A DNA stretch of 64,000 nt, taken from Antrihabitans auranticaus. GTDB lineage: Bacteria > Actinomycetota > Actinomycetes > Mycobacteriales > Mycobacteriaceae. The position numbers and the translations under genes are program-made. Under the pieces are notes generated by a model, which worked only from the letters and a program-made list of their open reading frames with translations, was not told the origin of the DNA and ran no database searches. Position 1 is the stretch's first letter, and each line of letters begins with the position of its first letter. Shown one piece after another: positions 54,899 to 63,957 of the stretch. The stretch spans positions 1,081,531-1,145,530 of the forward strand of contig NZ_JAEMNW010000001.1 of the NCBI RefSeq assembly GCF_016481275.1. The letters are read 5' to 3'.

Positions 54899-55019
54899 AA
54901 CCGAGCCACGCCCACTCCCCGCCAGATCCCGGAGTAGTCACCGATCTTTAACCGAATCGTTCCCGCGCTCAAACGGCGCGGCGACGAAACTTGTCGGTGG
55001 GGTGGTGCAGACTCACGGC

Positions 55020-56162
55020 ATGAACTCTAGAACACACGTTCGAGGTCGCAACTTGTACTCCGTCCCAGCTCAGATGGACAACACCGCCGTTCTGGACGCC
55101 CTCGCGGCGGTCTACGAAAGGGGCTGGCAGCCTGCCGACGTCCTCCACATAACGAGGCGCACGCTCGGCAACGGCGAGTCCCGCCTGGCCGTCTGGGCGA
55201 TCTTGTACGAGTCGGCGCTCTCGCGGGCCGAAGATCGCGCGCCGCTTGCCTGGGTGACGCAATTGCGAACGATCGCCGAGCAGAACGCGGATCCCGGGTC
55301 GAACAGCGCGACCACCGTCCAGCGGACCGCCGTGGCGCACCTGTGGCGCCACCTGCCGCGCCTTGCGGGCGAATGCGCGCGGCCCTCGGCCTGGCCGGAC
55401 CACCGCGCGGTGGAATCGATCCCGGAGGCGACCGGCGGCGACCCGAAGGTGCTCGGCAAGATCCGGGGACTGCTCGCGAAGGCAGAATCGACCGAGTACG
55501 CCGAGGAAGCCGAAACTTTCACCGCCAAAGCCCAGGAGTTGATGACCAAATACGCGGTAACCGCCGCACTGTTGGGCGCACGCGGCGAAGGCGGGACGCG
55601 AACCATCGTGCGCAGCAGCCGAATTCACCTCGAGAATCCGTATGTGAAGGAGAAGGCGCTGCTGCTCTCCGAGATCGGCAACGCAAATCGGGTGCGGACC
55701 GTTTGGTTCAACAAACTCGCGATGGCAACCTGCGTGGGAACACCGATCGATCTCGAACAGTCCGAGCTCCTGTTCACGTCCCTTCTCGTGCAGGCCACGA
55801 GGGCCATGCAGGAGGCATCACTTCGCGCCAAGTCGATCGATCCCGAAGGTTCACCGACTTCGTTTCGACGCGCGTTCCTCTACGGTTTCGCCATTCGCAT
55901 CGGCCAGCGTTTGAAGCTCGCCGGCCAGGCGGTCATTGCACAGGCCGCGGCCGGAGCGGATGTTTCGGTCCGCGACGCATTGCCCGTATTGGCCGACCAG
56001 GCAGCCGCGGTCGATGCAGCCTTCGACCGTATGTTCCCGGCGACGAAAGCGACACGCTCGAGCAAGATCGACGAGTCCGGCTACTTCGCGGGCCGTTCCG
56101 CAGCCGATCGTGCGTCGTTGCACAACGACGGCTTCTCCGGGCGGGTCGCAAATGCCGGCTAG
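55020..56162 (+). CDS. DUF2786 domain protein
   Basis: 380 residues from ATG at 55020, which has no clear ribosome-binding site; an ATG at 55074 is possible. The middle carries the DUF2786 signature VLGKIRGLLAKAESTEYAEE followed by ETFTAKAQELMTKYAV. The N-terminal 130 residues are helical and Leu/Ala/Arg-rich; the C-terminal half is helical with DUF7168-like character. Function unknown; DUF2786 proteins occur in phages and bacteria. Convergent with rsmI, 3' ends overlapping by 4 bp. Confidence 0.82.
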   Translation: MNSRTHVRGRNLYSVPAQMDNTAVLDALAAVYERGWQPADVLHITRRTLGNGESRLAVWAILYESALSRAEDRAPLAWVTQLRTIAEQNADPGSNSATTVQRTAVAHLWRHLPRLAGECARPSAWPDHRAVESIPEATGGDPKVLGKIRGLLAKAESTEYAEEAETFTAKAQELMTKYAVTAALLGARGEGGTRTIVRSSRIHLENPYVKEKALLLSEIGNANRVRTVWFNKLAMATCVGTPIDLEQSELLFTSLLVQATRAMQEASLRAKSIDPEGSPTSFRRAFLYGFAIRIGQRLKLAGQAVIAQAAAGADVSVRDALPVLADQAAAVDAAFDRMFPATKATRSSKIDESGYFAGRSAADRASLHNDGFSGRVANAG

Positions 56163-57019
56163 ACCGCCCGCCGCGATGCGAGCACAGCCTCGTACAACTC
56201 GCGCTTTGAGACGCCCGGAGTCGCCGCTCGAGCACACGCATCCTTCAGACCCACACCCGATTCGACCAGCGCCTCGACCGCATCGACAAGGTCGACGGGC
56301 TCTGCCGCCGTCAACTGCGCTCCTTCGAGGACGACTGTGACCTCACCCCGGACCCCACCGGCCGCCCATTCGGCAAGCTCACCGAGCGAACCGCGGACGA
56401 CCTCCTCGTACGTCTTCGTCAGCTCCCGGCACACCGCGGCGCGGCGGTCGGCGCCCAAGACCGCGACGGCATCGGCCAGGCAATCCTCGAGTCGATGCGG
56501 CGCCTCGAAGAACACACACGCGCGGGACTCGTTCACGAGCGTTTCGAACCACGCGCGCCGCTGGCCGCCCTTGCGAGGCGCGAAACCGTCGAAACAGAAC
56601 CGCTCGACCGGAAGACCCGACAACGCCAACGCAGTCGTTACCGCAGACGGACCTGGCAAGCAGGTGACAGCCAGCTTCGCGTCGATACAGGCAGCGACAA
56701 GTCGATATCCCGGGTCGCTGACCGACGGCATACCGGCGTCGGTCACGAGTAGGACCGTGAGACCGCTGGCGATGTCCGCGACCAGCGCGGGTATCCGGGT
56801 CTCCTCGACGTGGTCGTAGAAACTCACGACGCGGCCGCCGATCGTGACGCCCAGGGATTTCGCCAAAGTCTTGGTGCGCCTCGTATCTTCGGCGGCGACG
56901 ACGTCCACGGTCGACAGCGCCTCCCGCAGCCGGTCCGATGCGTCACGGACCTCTCCCAATGGCGTCGCGGCGAGAACCAGCCTGCCGACCGCCGGGTCGT
57001 GCTCACGCCCGCCTTCCAT
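56159..57019 (-). CDS. rsmI: 16S rRNA (cytidine1402-2'-O)-methyltransferase
   Basis: 286 residues, tetrapyrrole-methylase fold. LVLAATPLGEVRDAS, AAEDTRRTKTL, VTDAGMPSVSDPGYRLV, CLPGPSAVTTALALSGLP, FFEAPHRL, and the RELTKTYEEVVRG segment. It 2'-O-methylates C1402 in the ribosomal P-site. ATG at 57019 lies 7 nt after TATGCT (57032-57027), so it is probably leaderless. Divergent from the pmt gene, as in M. tuberculosis. Confidence 0.95.
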   Translation of the reverse strand: MEGGREHDPAVGRLVLAATPLGEVRDASDRLREALSTVDVVAAEDTRRTKTLAKSLGVTIGGRVVSFYDHVEETRIPALVADIASGLTVLLVTDAGMPSVSDPGYRLVAACIDAKLAVTCLPGPSAVTTALALSGLPVERFCFDGFAPRKGGQRRAWFETLVNESRACVFFEAPHRLEDCLADAVAVLGADRRAAVCRELTKTYEEVVRGSLGELAEWAAGGVRGEVTVVLEGAQLTAAEPVDLVDAVEALVESGVGLKDACARAATPGVSKRELYEAVLASRRAV

Positions 57020-57026
57020 TCGAGAC

Positions 57027-57032
57027 AGCATA
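57027..57032 (-). promoter_or_regulatory. Putative -10 box (TATGCT) of rsmI
   Basis: TATGCT on the minus strand is 7 nt from the rsmI ATG with no Shine-Dalgarno between them. Confidence 0.45.
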
Positions 57033-57069
57033 CGATCGGAGGCGTGACTCAGCTGACGGACGGGGGCCT

Positions 57070-58632
57070 GTGACAACTGCAGTCGCCTCGCCGCCTCCCG
57101 CGCGCGTGGATTCCGAACGCCCGGTGACCAGTCCTGCGCCGCTCCTCCCCGCACTCGATCCTGGACCGACGGACACTTTGCGCGGCTGGGTCGTCACTGG
57201 TTTCATCACGCTGATCGCGGCCGTCACGCGTCTCACGATGCTCAACTACCCGACCGATGGCGGCACACCGGTTTTCGACGAAAAGCATTACGCGCCGCAG
57301 GCCTGGCAGGTGCTCACGGGCGGCTGGCTCGAAGACAATCCCGGATACGGGCTGGTCGTTCATCCCCCGGTAGGTAAGCAACTGATCGCGCTGGGTGAGG
57401 CGATCTTCGGCTACGAATCATGGGGCTGGCGATTCTCGTCCGCCGTAGCGGGGACGTTGATCGTCCTGCTGGTCGTGCGGATCGTGCGGCGCTTGTCACG
57501 GTCGACGATGGTCGGCGCCATCGCGGGGATCTTGATGATCGCCGAGAGCGTTACCTTCGTCTCGTCCCGGCTCGGCATGCTCGATATCTTCCTGGCCTTG
57601 TTCGCGGTCGCTGCGCTGGGCTGTCTCGTCGTCGATCGAGACGAGATGCGCCGCCGCTATGCGGTAGTGGCGGCCCAGCAACGAATGGGTCTGTCCGAAT
57701 TCGGACCGCGCATGGGCGTGCGCTGGTGGCGTTTCGGTGCGGGCGTCATGCTCGGCCTTGCCTGCGGAACCAAGTGGTCGGGGATCTACTTCATCGCGTT
57801 CTTCGGTGTGCTCTGCATCGGTTTCGACATCGCTGCGCGGCGGGCTTACGGCGTGCAACGCCCCTGGCTGGGCACCGCACTGCGCGACCTCGGACCCGCG
57901 CTCTACGCCTTGGTTCTGGTTCCGGTCGCGGTCTACCTGGCGACCTACTGGCCATGGTTTGCGAGTGAAACCGGCGTCGACAGGCACGCCGTCGGCGTGA
58001 AAGTCGGCACCGACGGACCGTTCTCCTTCATTCCGGACGCCCTGCGCTCCCTCTGGTACTACAGCGGAAACGTTCTGAACTTTCACGAGGAGCTGACCAA
58101 CTCCGCGGGCAACCGGCACCCGTGGGAGTCCAAGCCGTGGACCTGGCCGATGGGCCTGCGGCCGATGCTGTACTACTTCGTCGACGGCGACTCCGTCAGC
58201 GGGTGCGAGCACACGAGCTGCGTGAAGGCGATTCTGCTCGTCGGCACGCCGGCGATGTGGTGGCTCGCGCTCGCGATCCTCGCGTGGGGCATGTGGCAGT
58301 TCCTCGTCCGGCGGGACTGGCGCTACGCGACGGTGCTGACTGCCTACGGCGCGGCGCTGTTGCCGTGGTTCCTCACGCTGGACCGGCAGATGTACTACTT
58401 CTACGCCGTCGCCCTTGCACCGTTCCTGGTGATGGCACTGGCGCTCACGCTCGGCGACATCATCGGGAAAGCATCGAATTCGGACGAACGACGATCAACC
58501 GGTTTACTCGCGGTAAGTCTCTACATCGGACTTGTCATCGCCAACTTCGTCTGGTTGTGGCCGATCCTGACCGCGGCGCCGATCTCTGCCTCGAATTGGG
58601 ACCTGCAACAGTGGCTCCCAAGCTGGCGCTGA
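57070..58632 (+). CDS. pmt: Dolichyl-phosphate-mannose-protein mannosyltransferase (PMT family)
   Basis: 520 residues, about 10-11 membrane helices. GT39: the extracytoplasmic loop with FDEKHYAPQAW carries the catalytic Asp-Glu pair. WYYSGNVLNFHEELT and the C-terminal MYYFYAVALAPF are typical of mycobacterial Rv1002c. It transfers mannose from polyprenyl-phosphate-mannose to Ser/Thr of exported proteins, so the Thr/Pro-rich lipoprotein at 9469 is a conceivable substrate. GTG at 57070. Confidence 0.94.
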   Translation: MTTAVASPPPARVDSERPVTSPAPLLPALDPGPTDTLRGWVVTGFITLIAAVTRLTMLNYPTDGGTPVFDEKHYAPQAWQVLTGGWLEDNPGYGLVVHPPVGKQLIALGEAIFGYESWGWRFSSAVAGTLIVLLVVRIVRRLSRSTMVGAIAGILMIAESVTFVSSRLGMLDIFLALFAVAALGCLVVDRDEMRRRYAVVAAQQRMGLSEFGPRMGVRWWRFGAGVMLGLACGTKWSGIYFIAFFGVLCIGFDIAARRAYGVQRPWLGTALRDLGPALYALVLVPVAVYLATYWPWFASETGVDRHAVGVKVGTDGPFSFIPDALRSLWYYSGNVLNFHEELTNSAGNRHPWESKPWTWPMGLRPMLYYFVDGDSVSGCEHTSCVKAILLVGTPAMWWLALAILAWGMWQFLVRRDWRYATVLTAYGAALLPWFLTLDRQMYYFYAVALAPFLVMALALTLGDIIGKASNSDERRSTGLLAVSLYIGLVIANFVWLWPILTAAPISASNWDLQQWLPSWR

Positions 58633-58645
58633 GCCTGCAGCCGAC

Positions 58646-59038
58646 CTAAGCGTTGGCCGGATCCTGGACATTCAGCGCAGCGACCACCAGCTCGACGGCG
58701 TCGGCGTCGGTGAGTCCGAGCCGTCGCACCTCCGCGACGTACTCGGTAGCCGCCAAACCCGCCCGGTCGCGAGTCGGATCGCCGGTCGACGAAATGAACG
58801 AACCCTGCCGACCGCGCGTTTCGATCACGCCGTCCTGTTCGAGTTCGCGATAGGTTCGCGCGACAGTGTTCGGCGCAAGCCCGAGATCTTCTGCCAGCTT
58901 GCGAACGGTCGGAATTCGCGTGCCGGCCACGAGTTCACCCGCCTGGACCCGCGACATGATCGCGAGGCGCAACTGCTCGAACGGCGGTGTCGACGCCGAA
59001 TCATGATCGATCGCAATGTGCAGAAGGTCCGTCGTCAC
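58646..59038 (-). CDS. GntR-family regulator (YtrA-type)
   Basis: 130 residues. The N-terminal winged HTH (IPTVRKLAEDLGLAPNTVARTYRELEQDGVIETRG, shown by its core RKLAEDLGLAPNTVARTYRE) is followed by a short helical tail, as in the YtrA subfamily. GTG at 59038 overlaps the stop of the upstream NAD(P)-binding gene (GTGA), so the two are coupled. Likely dimeric repressor; targets unknown. Confidence 0.88.
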   Translation of the reverse strand: MTTDLLHIAIDHDSASTPPFEQLRLAIMSRVQAGELVAGTRIPTVRKLAEDLGLAPNTVARTYRELEQDGVIETRGRQGSFISSTGDPTRDRAGLAATEYVAEVRRLGLTDADAVELVVAALNVQDPANA

Positions 59039-59700
59039 AACGCTTTCACCGCCTCGGCGATCGAGCTGTCTCCCGCCGTCAACATCAGGGTCGTGCCCTT
59101 TGTCCCGGGAGAGTCGAGCAGCGCGATGATAACCGCCGCAACGTCGGCACGCGAGACATCGCCCTTCGGGATCTGCCCCGCGGACAGCGTCACCAAGCCG
59201 GAAGGGTCGTCGTCGGTCAAGCGTCCCGGCCGCAGGATCGTCCAGTCCAGCCCGTCCCGTGCGCGAAGGTCGACTTCGGCGGCCGTTTTGGCCGCGATAT
59301 ACGCGGCCCAATTCTCATCGGCGGATGCAGGTACCGCCTCGCCCGCGCCGAACGAGCTGATTTGTACGAACCGCCGCACACCGGCACTTTCTGCGGCCGC
59401 CGCTAGCAGTACCGCGGCACCGCGATCGACGGTGTCCTTGCGTGCCGCTCCGCTACCCGGACCGGCACCCGCCGCGAAGACGATCGCGGTCGCACCGCTC
59501 AGAGCATCCGCGACCTCGGATTCCGATGCCTGCTCCAAATCGAGCACAAGCGGGCGAGCGCCCCATGCAGTGACCTCGTCGGTGTGCGCTGGATTGCGGA
59601 TGAGCGCGACCGCGTCGATGCCCCGATCCGCACACAGCTCGATCATGTGCCGCGCGATCTGACCGTGTCCACCGGCAATGACTACACATGGCGCCGTCAT
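59035..59700 (-). CDS. NAD(P)H-binding protein (SDR, NmrA/YwnB-like)
   Basis: 221 residues. Rossmann motif VVIAGGHGQIARHM, then FAAGAGPGS and ISSFGAGE. The atypical SDR lacks a clear YxxxK, though YIAAKTAAEVDLR carries Tyr and Lys in similar spacing. It may act as a reductase, isomerase or redox sensor. ATG at 59700 preceded by AGGA; divergent from arsC. Confidence 0.85.
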   Translation of the reverse strand: MTAPCVVIAGGHGQIARHMIELCADRGIDAVALIRNPAHTDEVTAWGARPLVLDLEQASESEVADALSGATAIVFAAGAGPGSGAARKDTVDRGAAVLLAAAAESAGVRRFVQISSFGAGEAVPASADENWAAYIAAKTAAEVDLRARDGLDWTILRPGRLTDDDPSGLVTLSAGQIPKGDVSRADVAAVIIALLDSPGTKGTTLMLTAGDSSIAEAVKAL

Positions 59701-59732
59701 ACTGGCATCCTGCCGCATGGACAATGGCAACC

Positions 59733-60080
59733 ATGGCGAAAACTGTCACGATCTACCACAACCCGCGCTGCAGCACGTCACGCAAGGTTCTGGGAATGAT
59801 CCAGGAATCCGGCGTCGAGCCCACGATCGTCAAGTACCTCGACACACCGCCTTCGCACGACGGCCTGCGGAAGCTGCTCGACGACGCCGGCCTGCGCCCT
59901 GGCCAAGCAATCCGTAGACGCGAAGCGCTCTACGCCGAGCTCGGCCTCGCCGATGCCGACGACGATGCGCTCATCGACGCGATGGTCGCCAACCCGATCC
60001 TCATCGAACGCCCGATTGTCGTGACAGACAAGGGCACTCGAATCGCTCGACCGGCGGAGTCGGTCGCCGAAATTTTGTGA
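59733..60080 (+). CDS. arsC: Arsenate reductase, ArsC/Spx glutaredoxin type
   Basis: 115 residues. Thioredoxin-fold ArsC: YHNPRCSTSRKVL with catalytic Cys about residue 12, and the anion-binding Arg in NPILIERPIVV and TRIARP. It reduces arsenate to arsenite using glutaredoxin or mycothiol-linked thiols. No arsenite exporter is nearby, so a role other than arsenate is possible. ATG at 59733; an ATG at 59724 adds three residues. Convergent with arcA. Confidence 0.9.
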   Translation: MAKTVTIYHNPRCSTSRKVLGMIQESGVEPTIVKYLDTPPSHDGLRKLLDDAGLRPGQAIRRREALYAELGLADADDDALIDAMVANPILIERPIVVTDKGTRIARPAESVAEIL

Positions 60081-60084
60081 CAGC

Positions 60085-61329
60085 TCAGGCACTCCGCCAG
60101 ATCGGGCACGACATACACCGCGGACCACCACGACCGGAGCCGAGTTCGGACCCTGAAATTCGGAGCACCTCGATTCCGGAGGCCTCGAGGCGGTTGTTGG
60201 TTTCGACGTTGCGTTCGTAGGCGACGACCACACCGGGCTCGATCGCGAGCGTGTTGTTGCCGTCGTCCCACTGTTCTCGCTCCGCGGTGATCGAGTCGAT
60301 CGCCGTGTCGATCACACGCAATTTCCCGATGCCCATCGCGCTCGCCGCCGCTTCGACGAACGGCACCGGACCGCGAATGTCGACACCCGAGTCCTCGCGG
60401 TGAATCGTGAACGCCGACAGCTCGTCGTGCACTGCCTGGTACATGACGACGGCGTCGTCGTCGACCATCGTGCAGACGGTGTCGAGGTGCATCGTCGCGC
60501 GATTCTGTTCGATCGGTACGACAAGAACCGTGTGCGCAAGGTCGTCGTCGAAGAGGCTGCGCGCCAGCGCTTCCGCGCCTGCAGGTGTCGTCCGCTCCCC
60601 GACTCCGACGGCGACCACACCACTCGAGAGCAGCAGCACATCACCGCCCTCGACGGGCGCGGTGTGCGATTCGTACGCCCGACGCACACCGAGGAAACGC
60701 GGGTGGAAGGCGTAGATCAGATCGGTCAGCGAGGTCTCGCGCTTGCGGGCCGGCATCGCGAGCGCTGTGATCGCCACGCGACGGCCGATCCAGAACGACG
60801 AGTCTCTGGTGAACATCAGGTTCGGGAGCGGGTCGATGACGAAGTCCGAGCCGTGATACATCCGCCGGACCAACGACGCTTCGCTGGGACCGATGGGTAG
60901 CTCGTCGAACGTCATCCCGGCCATGAGGATCGTCGCGAGTTCGCCAGGAGCAATCTGGCGTAGATGGCCGGCCAATTCATCGGCCAATGCGCGCCCGAGC
61001 CGTCGCGGCTCGACCGCTGCGGTCACGCCCTGAACGCGCGCGGCGCCGCTGACCGCGAAAGTCTCCGTGAGCATCTGCGCCAGCAGCAGGACCTCGACCC
61101 CCCGGCTCCGCAGCAGATCCGCGAAAACGTCGTGCTCGGCTTGCGCGCGGTCCACCCACGGCACCCCGTCGAAGAGCAACTGATCGTTGTTTCGCGGGGT
61201 CAGGCGCTTCAGCTCGTCACCGGGCCTGTGCAACAGCACCGTCCGCAGCCGGTCGACCTCGGAGGTCGCGCCGAATTCCGGCACGGCGCGCCGCTCACCT
61301 GCTGACCCCGCCGACACGCCGGATTTCAT
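60085..61329 (-). CDS. arcA: Arginine deiminase
   Basis: 414 residues. Guanidino-modifying enzyme: [22 protein letters not shown], the Glu/His pair within EGGDVLLL and [11 protein letters not shown], and the catalytic Cys405 in [11 protein letters not shown]. It converts arginine to citrulline and ammonia. No arcB or arcC in the window, as in M. tuberculosis, where arcA (Rv1001) stands alone next to pmt. The start is ATG at 61329 adjoining AAGGG; GTG at 61317 is an alternative. Confidence 0.93.
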   Translation of the reverse strand: MKSGVSAGSAGERRAVPEFGATSEVDRLRTVLLHRPGDELKRLTPRNNDQLLFDGVPWVDRAQAEHDVFADLLRSRGVEVLLLAQMLTETFAVSGAARVQGVTAAVEPRRLGRALADELAGHLRQIAPGELATILMAGMTFDELPIGPSEASLVRRMYHGSDFVIDPLPNLMFTRDSSFWIGRRVAITALAMPARKRETSLTDLIYAFHPRFLGVRRAYESHTAPVEGGDVLLLSSGVVAVGVGERTTPAGAEALARSLFDDDLAHTVLVVPIEQNRATMHLDTVCTMVDDDAVVMYQAVHDELSAFTIHREDSGVDIRGPVPFVEAAASAMGIGKLRVIDTAIDSITAEREQWDDGNNTLAIEPGVVVAYERNVETNNRLEASGIEVLRISGSELGSGRGGPRCMSCPIWRSA

Positions 61330-61393
61330 CCCTTCACGGTATGTCAGCAGCGGCCACAATGGCCGGCCACCCGGCCGTGCGACGAACCTCGAG

Positions 61394-61399
61394 TAATGT
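61394..61399 (+). promoter_or_regulatory. Putative -10 box (TAATGT) of soxR
   Basis: TAATGT is 6 nt from the soxR ATG with no ribosome-binding site; a leaderless start is likely. Confidence 0.45.
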
Positions 61400-61405
61400 T
61401 GTGGA

Positions 61406-61873
61406 ATGGACAAACCGGACTGGAAAGCCAAGGAGCTCACGCCGGGGCAGCTTTCCGAACGGAGTGGCGTCGCCATTTCTGCTTTGCATTTCTACGAACG
61501 CGAAGGGCTGATCACCAGCCGGCGGACGAGCGGCAATCAGCGCCGCTACCACCGCGAAACCCTGCGCCGAGTCGCGTTCATCCGGATCTCGCAAAGAGTC
61601 GGAATTCCACTGGGCGATATCCGCACAGCGCTCGACACCCTCCCCGAGGGTCGGACTCCGACGCGCAAGGACTGGGCGCGCCTCTCGACCGCCTGGCGTA
61701 CGGACCTCGATCAGCGGATCACTCAGCTGACCCGCCTGCGCGACAACCTGGACGGTTGCATCGGCTGCGGCTGCCTCTCGCTCGGCAGCTGCTCACTCGT
61801 CAACTCACACGACCAGCTCGGCCAGAACGGTCCTGGCGCAAGGGTTCTCGACGTCGAGCTCAATCACCCTTGA
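61406..61873 (+). CDS. soxR: Redox-sensitive MerR-type activator SoxR
   Basis: 155 residues. MerR HTH ([20 protein letters not shown]), a dimerisation helix, and the [2Fe-2S] motif Cys118-x2-Cys121-x-Cys123-x5-Cys129 diagnostic of SoxR. In actinobacteria SoxR responds to redox-cycling compounds and usually controls efflux or oxidoreductase genes rather than soxS. Its 3' end overlaps the convergent SDR gene by 14 bp. arcA lies divergently upstream across 76 bp. Confidence 0.93.
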   Translation: MDKPDWKAKELTPGQLSERSGVAISALHFYEREGLITSRRTSGNQRRYHRETLRRVAFIRISQRVGIPLGDIRTALDTLPEGRTPTRKDWARLSTAWRTDLDQRITQLTRLRDNLDGCIGCGCLSLGSCSLVNSHDQLGQNGPGARVLDVELNHP

Positions 61874-62717
61874 CGACGGGTGGCAGGAACCTGCTGAACC
61901 GGTCGTTGGCTGCCTGCATCGCAAGCTCGTACGGCAGAGCGAACTTGCGTGCCCACCAGTAGCCGAAGCGGATATCGAACGACGTGTACACCATGAATCG
62001 ATTCTTCTTGATGCCTGAGATGATGGCGCTGGCCGCCTTTTCCGGCGTGATCGCACGCTTTTCGAAGGCGTGAATGTAGCGCGCGACCTTGGGATCCTCT
62101 CGGTCGATCCCCGCGATCTCGACAGTGCCGACAAGCGGCGTCTTCACCGCACCCGGCACGACGAGGTGCACTCCGATCCGGTGGCGTTTCAGGTCGTAGC
62201 GCAGCACCTCCGACACGCCGCGCAGACCGAACTTGCTCGCGCTGTACGCCGCATGCCACGGCAGGGCCAACAGTCCGGCCGCCGACGACACGTTCACGAG
62301 ATGACCGCCGCGACCTGCGCGCACCATCGGCGGAACGAACGTCTCGATGACGTGAATGGGACCCATCAGGTTGACATCGATCAACGACTTCCAGTGCCGG
62401 TGCTCGAGGTTTTCCACCGTGCCCCATGCGGAGATACCCGCGACGTTCATGACGATGTCCATGCTGCCGAACTGGTCGTGTACCTCGGCCCCGAAGAGCG
62501 TCACAGCGTCGTAATCGGAGATGTCGAGCGCCTTTGCGAAGCTGACCGTGCCGCCGTTCGCGATCACCAACTCGGCGGTCTCCTTGAGACCCTTCTCGTT
62601 GATATCGGTCAGGAACAGCTCGGCACCCTCCGCCGCCGCCGCGAGCGCGGTTGCTCGACCGATACCGCTGGCCGCACCGGTGACGAGCGTCTTTTTGTCG
62701 TTCAGGATGCTGACCAC
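61860..62717 (-). CDS. Short-chain dehydrogenase/reductase
   Basis: 285 residues. Classical SDR: TGAASGIGRATAL, NVAGIS, Ser in VNVSSAAGLL, YSASK. The C-terminal RFMVYTSFDIRFGYWWARK and final ALPYELAMQAANDRFSR resemble actinobacterial SDRs of lipid or aldehyde metabolism (AcrA1-like). GTG at 62717. It could be a SoxR target, as SoxR regulons include SDRs, but no operator was found. Confidence 0.88.
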   Translation of the reverse strand: MVSILNDKKTLVTGAASGIGRATALAAAAEGAELFLTDINEKGLKETAELVIANGGTVSFAKALDISDYDAVTLFGAEVHDQFGSMDIVMNVAGISAWGTVENLEHRHWKSLIDVNLMGPIHVIETFVPPMVRAGRGGHLVNVSSAAGLLALPWHAAYSASKFGLRGVSEVLRYDLKRHRIGVHLVVPGAVKTPLVGTVEIAGIDREDPKVARYIHAFEKRAITPEKAASAIISGIKKNRFMVYTSFDIRFGYWWARKFALPYELAMQAANDRFSRFLPPVVKGD

Positions 62718-62768
62718 GTTATGTCCTTGTCCACGTCGTCAATCTACTGTTCCGTAGGGTACAGCCGT

Positions 62769-63884
62769 TCAGGCAGTCGGCTCCAACTCGAGCGCCGAGA
62801 GCATGCCGCCGACCGACGCCGGCCACCCGAACTGCTCGGCCCGCGACCGCGCCGCACGTCGTCGTCCCGCCTGCGGCAGCGTCAGCACGTCGTGCACCGC
62901 ACCTGCGAATGCGTACGGATTGTTGTCTGCAACAGCACCGCATTCGGCGGTGACGATGTCCGCGAGAGCCGAGGACCGCGACGCCACAACCGGAGTCCCC
63001 GCAGCCAGCGCCTCCAGCGCAGCCAGACCGAAGGTCTCGTGCGGTCCGGGCGCGAGCGACACATCGGCAGTGGCGAGCAGGGTGGCGAGGCGCTCGCGGT
63101 CTCCGATGAACCCAGCGAAGTGCACTGGTAGGCCGCGGGCACGCCGCTCGAGAGACTCGCGGCGAGGTCCGTCACCGGCGATGACCAGCCGCACGTCGAT
63201 CCCCTGCTTGCGCAGCGCTGCAACGGCTTCGACACTCCGATCGACGCGCTTCTCGACCGACAACCGCCCGCAATGGACGAGCAGGGGTCGCGTCGACTCC
63301 GCGAGACTGGACCGGAGTCCCGGGTCGTGCCGACCGGGCCGAAAAAGCTCGAGGTCGACTCCGAGCGGAACCCGGCGCACGTTCGTCGCTCCGATTCGAC
63401 AGAATTCCTCGCGCGCGAATTCGGTTGTGCAGACGACGGTGTCGTAGTTCTCGGCGGTGTGGCGATTCGCCAAATCGGCGGCGCGGCGCGCGATGTCGTC
63501 CGGCAGCACCTGGCCGAGCAGGCGGTCGAGGCGCTCGTGCGAAATCATCACACTGACGACGTCGCGTGCCCGCGCCCAACGTCCGAAACCTCGCAGGGTC
63601 AACCGATCCGAAACCTCGAGCGCGTCGGGGGCCAACCCGGCAAGGACATCCGCCACGCGCCTCGGATCGGCCGCCCGGTACCCACCGGTGAATGGAATTT
63701 CCAACGCAGGCAGCGTGATTCGCAGTACCCCGCTCGAAAGAATCTGCTCGGTCCGACTCGGCCCCGGCACGATGAGAACGACCTCGTGACCGCGTTCGAC
63801 GTATCCGGCACCAAGGTGGTGCAACGCCGTCTTCAAGCCGCCCGAACGCGGACCGTAGAAATTCGCCAGCTGAATGATCCGCAC
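62769..63884 (-). CDS. mgtA: GDP-mannose-dependent alpha-mannosyltransferase MgtA
   Basis: 371 residues from GTG at 63884; an upstream GTG at 63905 adds seven. GT4/GT-B fold: QLANFYGPRSGGLKTALH at the N-terminus, ISHERLDRLLGQ, VPLGVDLELFRP, HCGRLSVEKRVDRS, and APGPHETFGLAALEALAAGT (EX7E). It strongly resembles M. tuberculosis Rv0557, which mannosylates glucuronosyl-diacylglycerol in lipomannan-like glycolipid synthesis. Confidence 0.9.
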   Translation of the reverse strand: MRIIQLANFYGPRSGGLKTALHHLGAGYVERGHEVVLIVPGPSRTEQILSSGVLRITLPALEIPFTGGYRAADPRRVADVLAGLAPDALEVSDRLTLRGFGRWARARDVVSVMISHERLDRLLGQVLPDDIARRAADLANRHTAENYDTVVCTTEFAREEFCRIGATNVRRVPLGVDLELFRPGRHDPGLRSSLAESTRPLLVHCGRLSVEKRVDRSVEAVAALRKQGIDVRLVIAGDGPRRESLERRARGLPVHFAGFIGDRERLATLLATADVSLAPGPHETFGLAALEALAAGTPVVASRSSALADIVTAECGAVADNNPYAFAGAVHDVLTLPQAGRRRAARSRAEQFGWPASVGGMLSALELEPTA

Positions 63885-63957
63885 GCAACGATGGTGTCTG
63901 TGCACGCGCCCCGGACAACGAACTGCGCGTGAACTGCGGTCGAAAAGCTGGCGACAC

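Noticed and set aside
54175..54941. Repeated minus-strand frames over the tandem repeats
   Set aside because: The periodic Arg/Gly peptides simply reflect the DNA repeats; no start signal or homology.
61330..61405. SoxR operator in the arcA-soxR spacer
   Set aside because: Only a short CCTCGAG half-like match was found; the CCTCAAG/CTTGAGG dyad expected of SoxR is absent.
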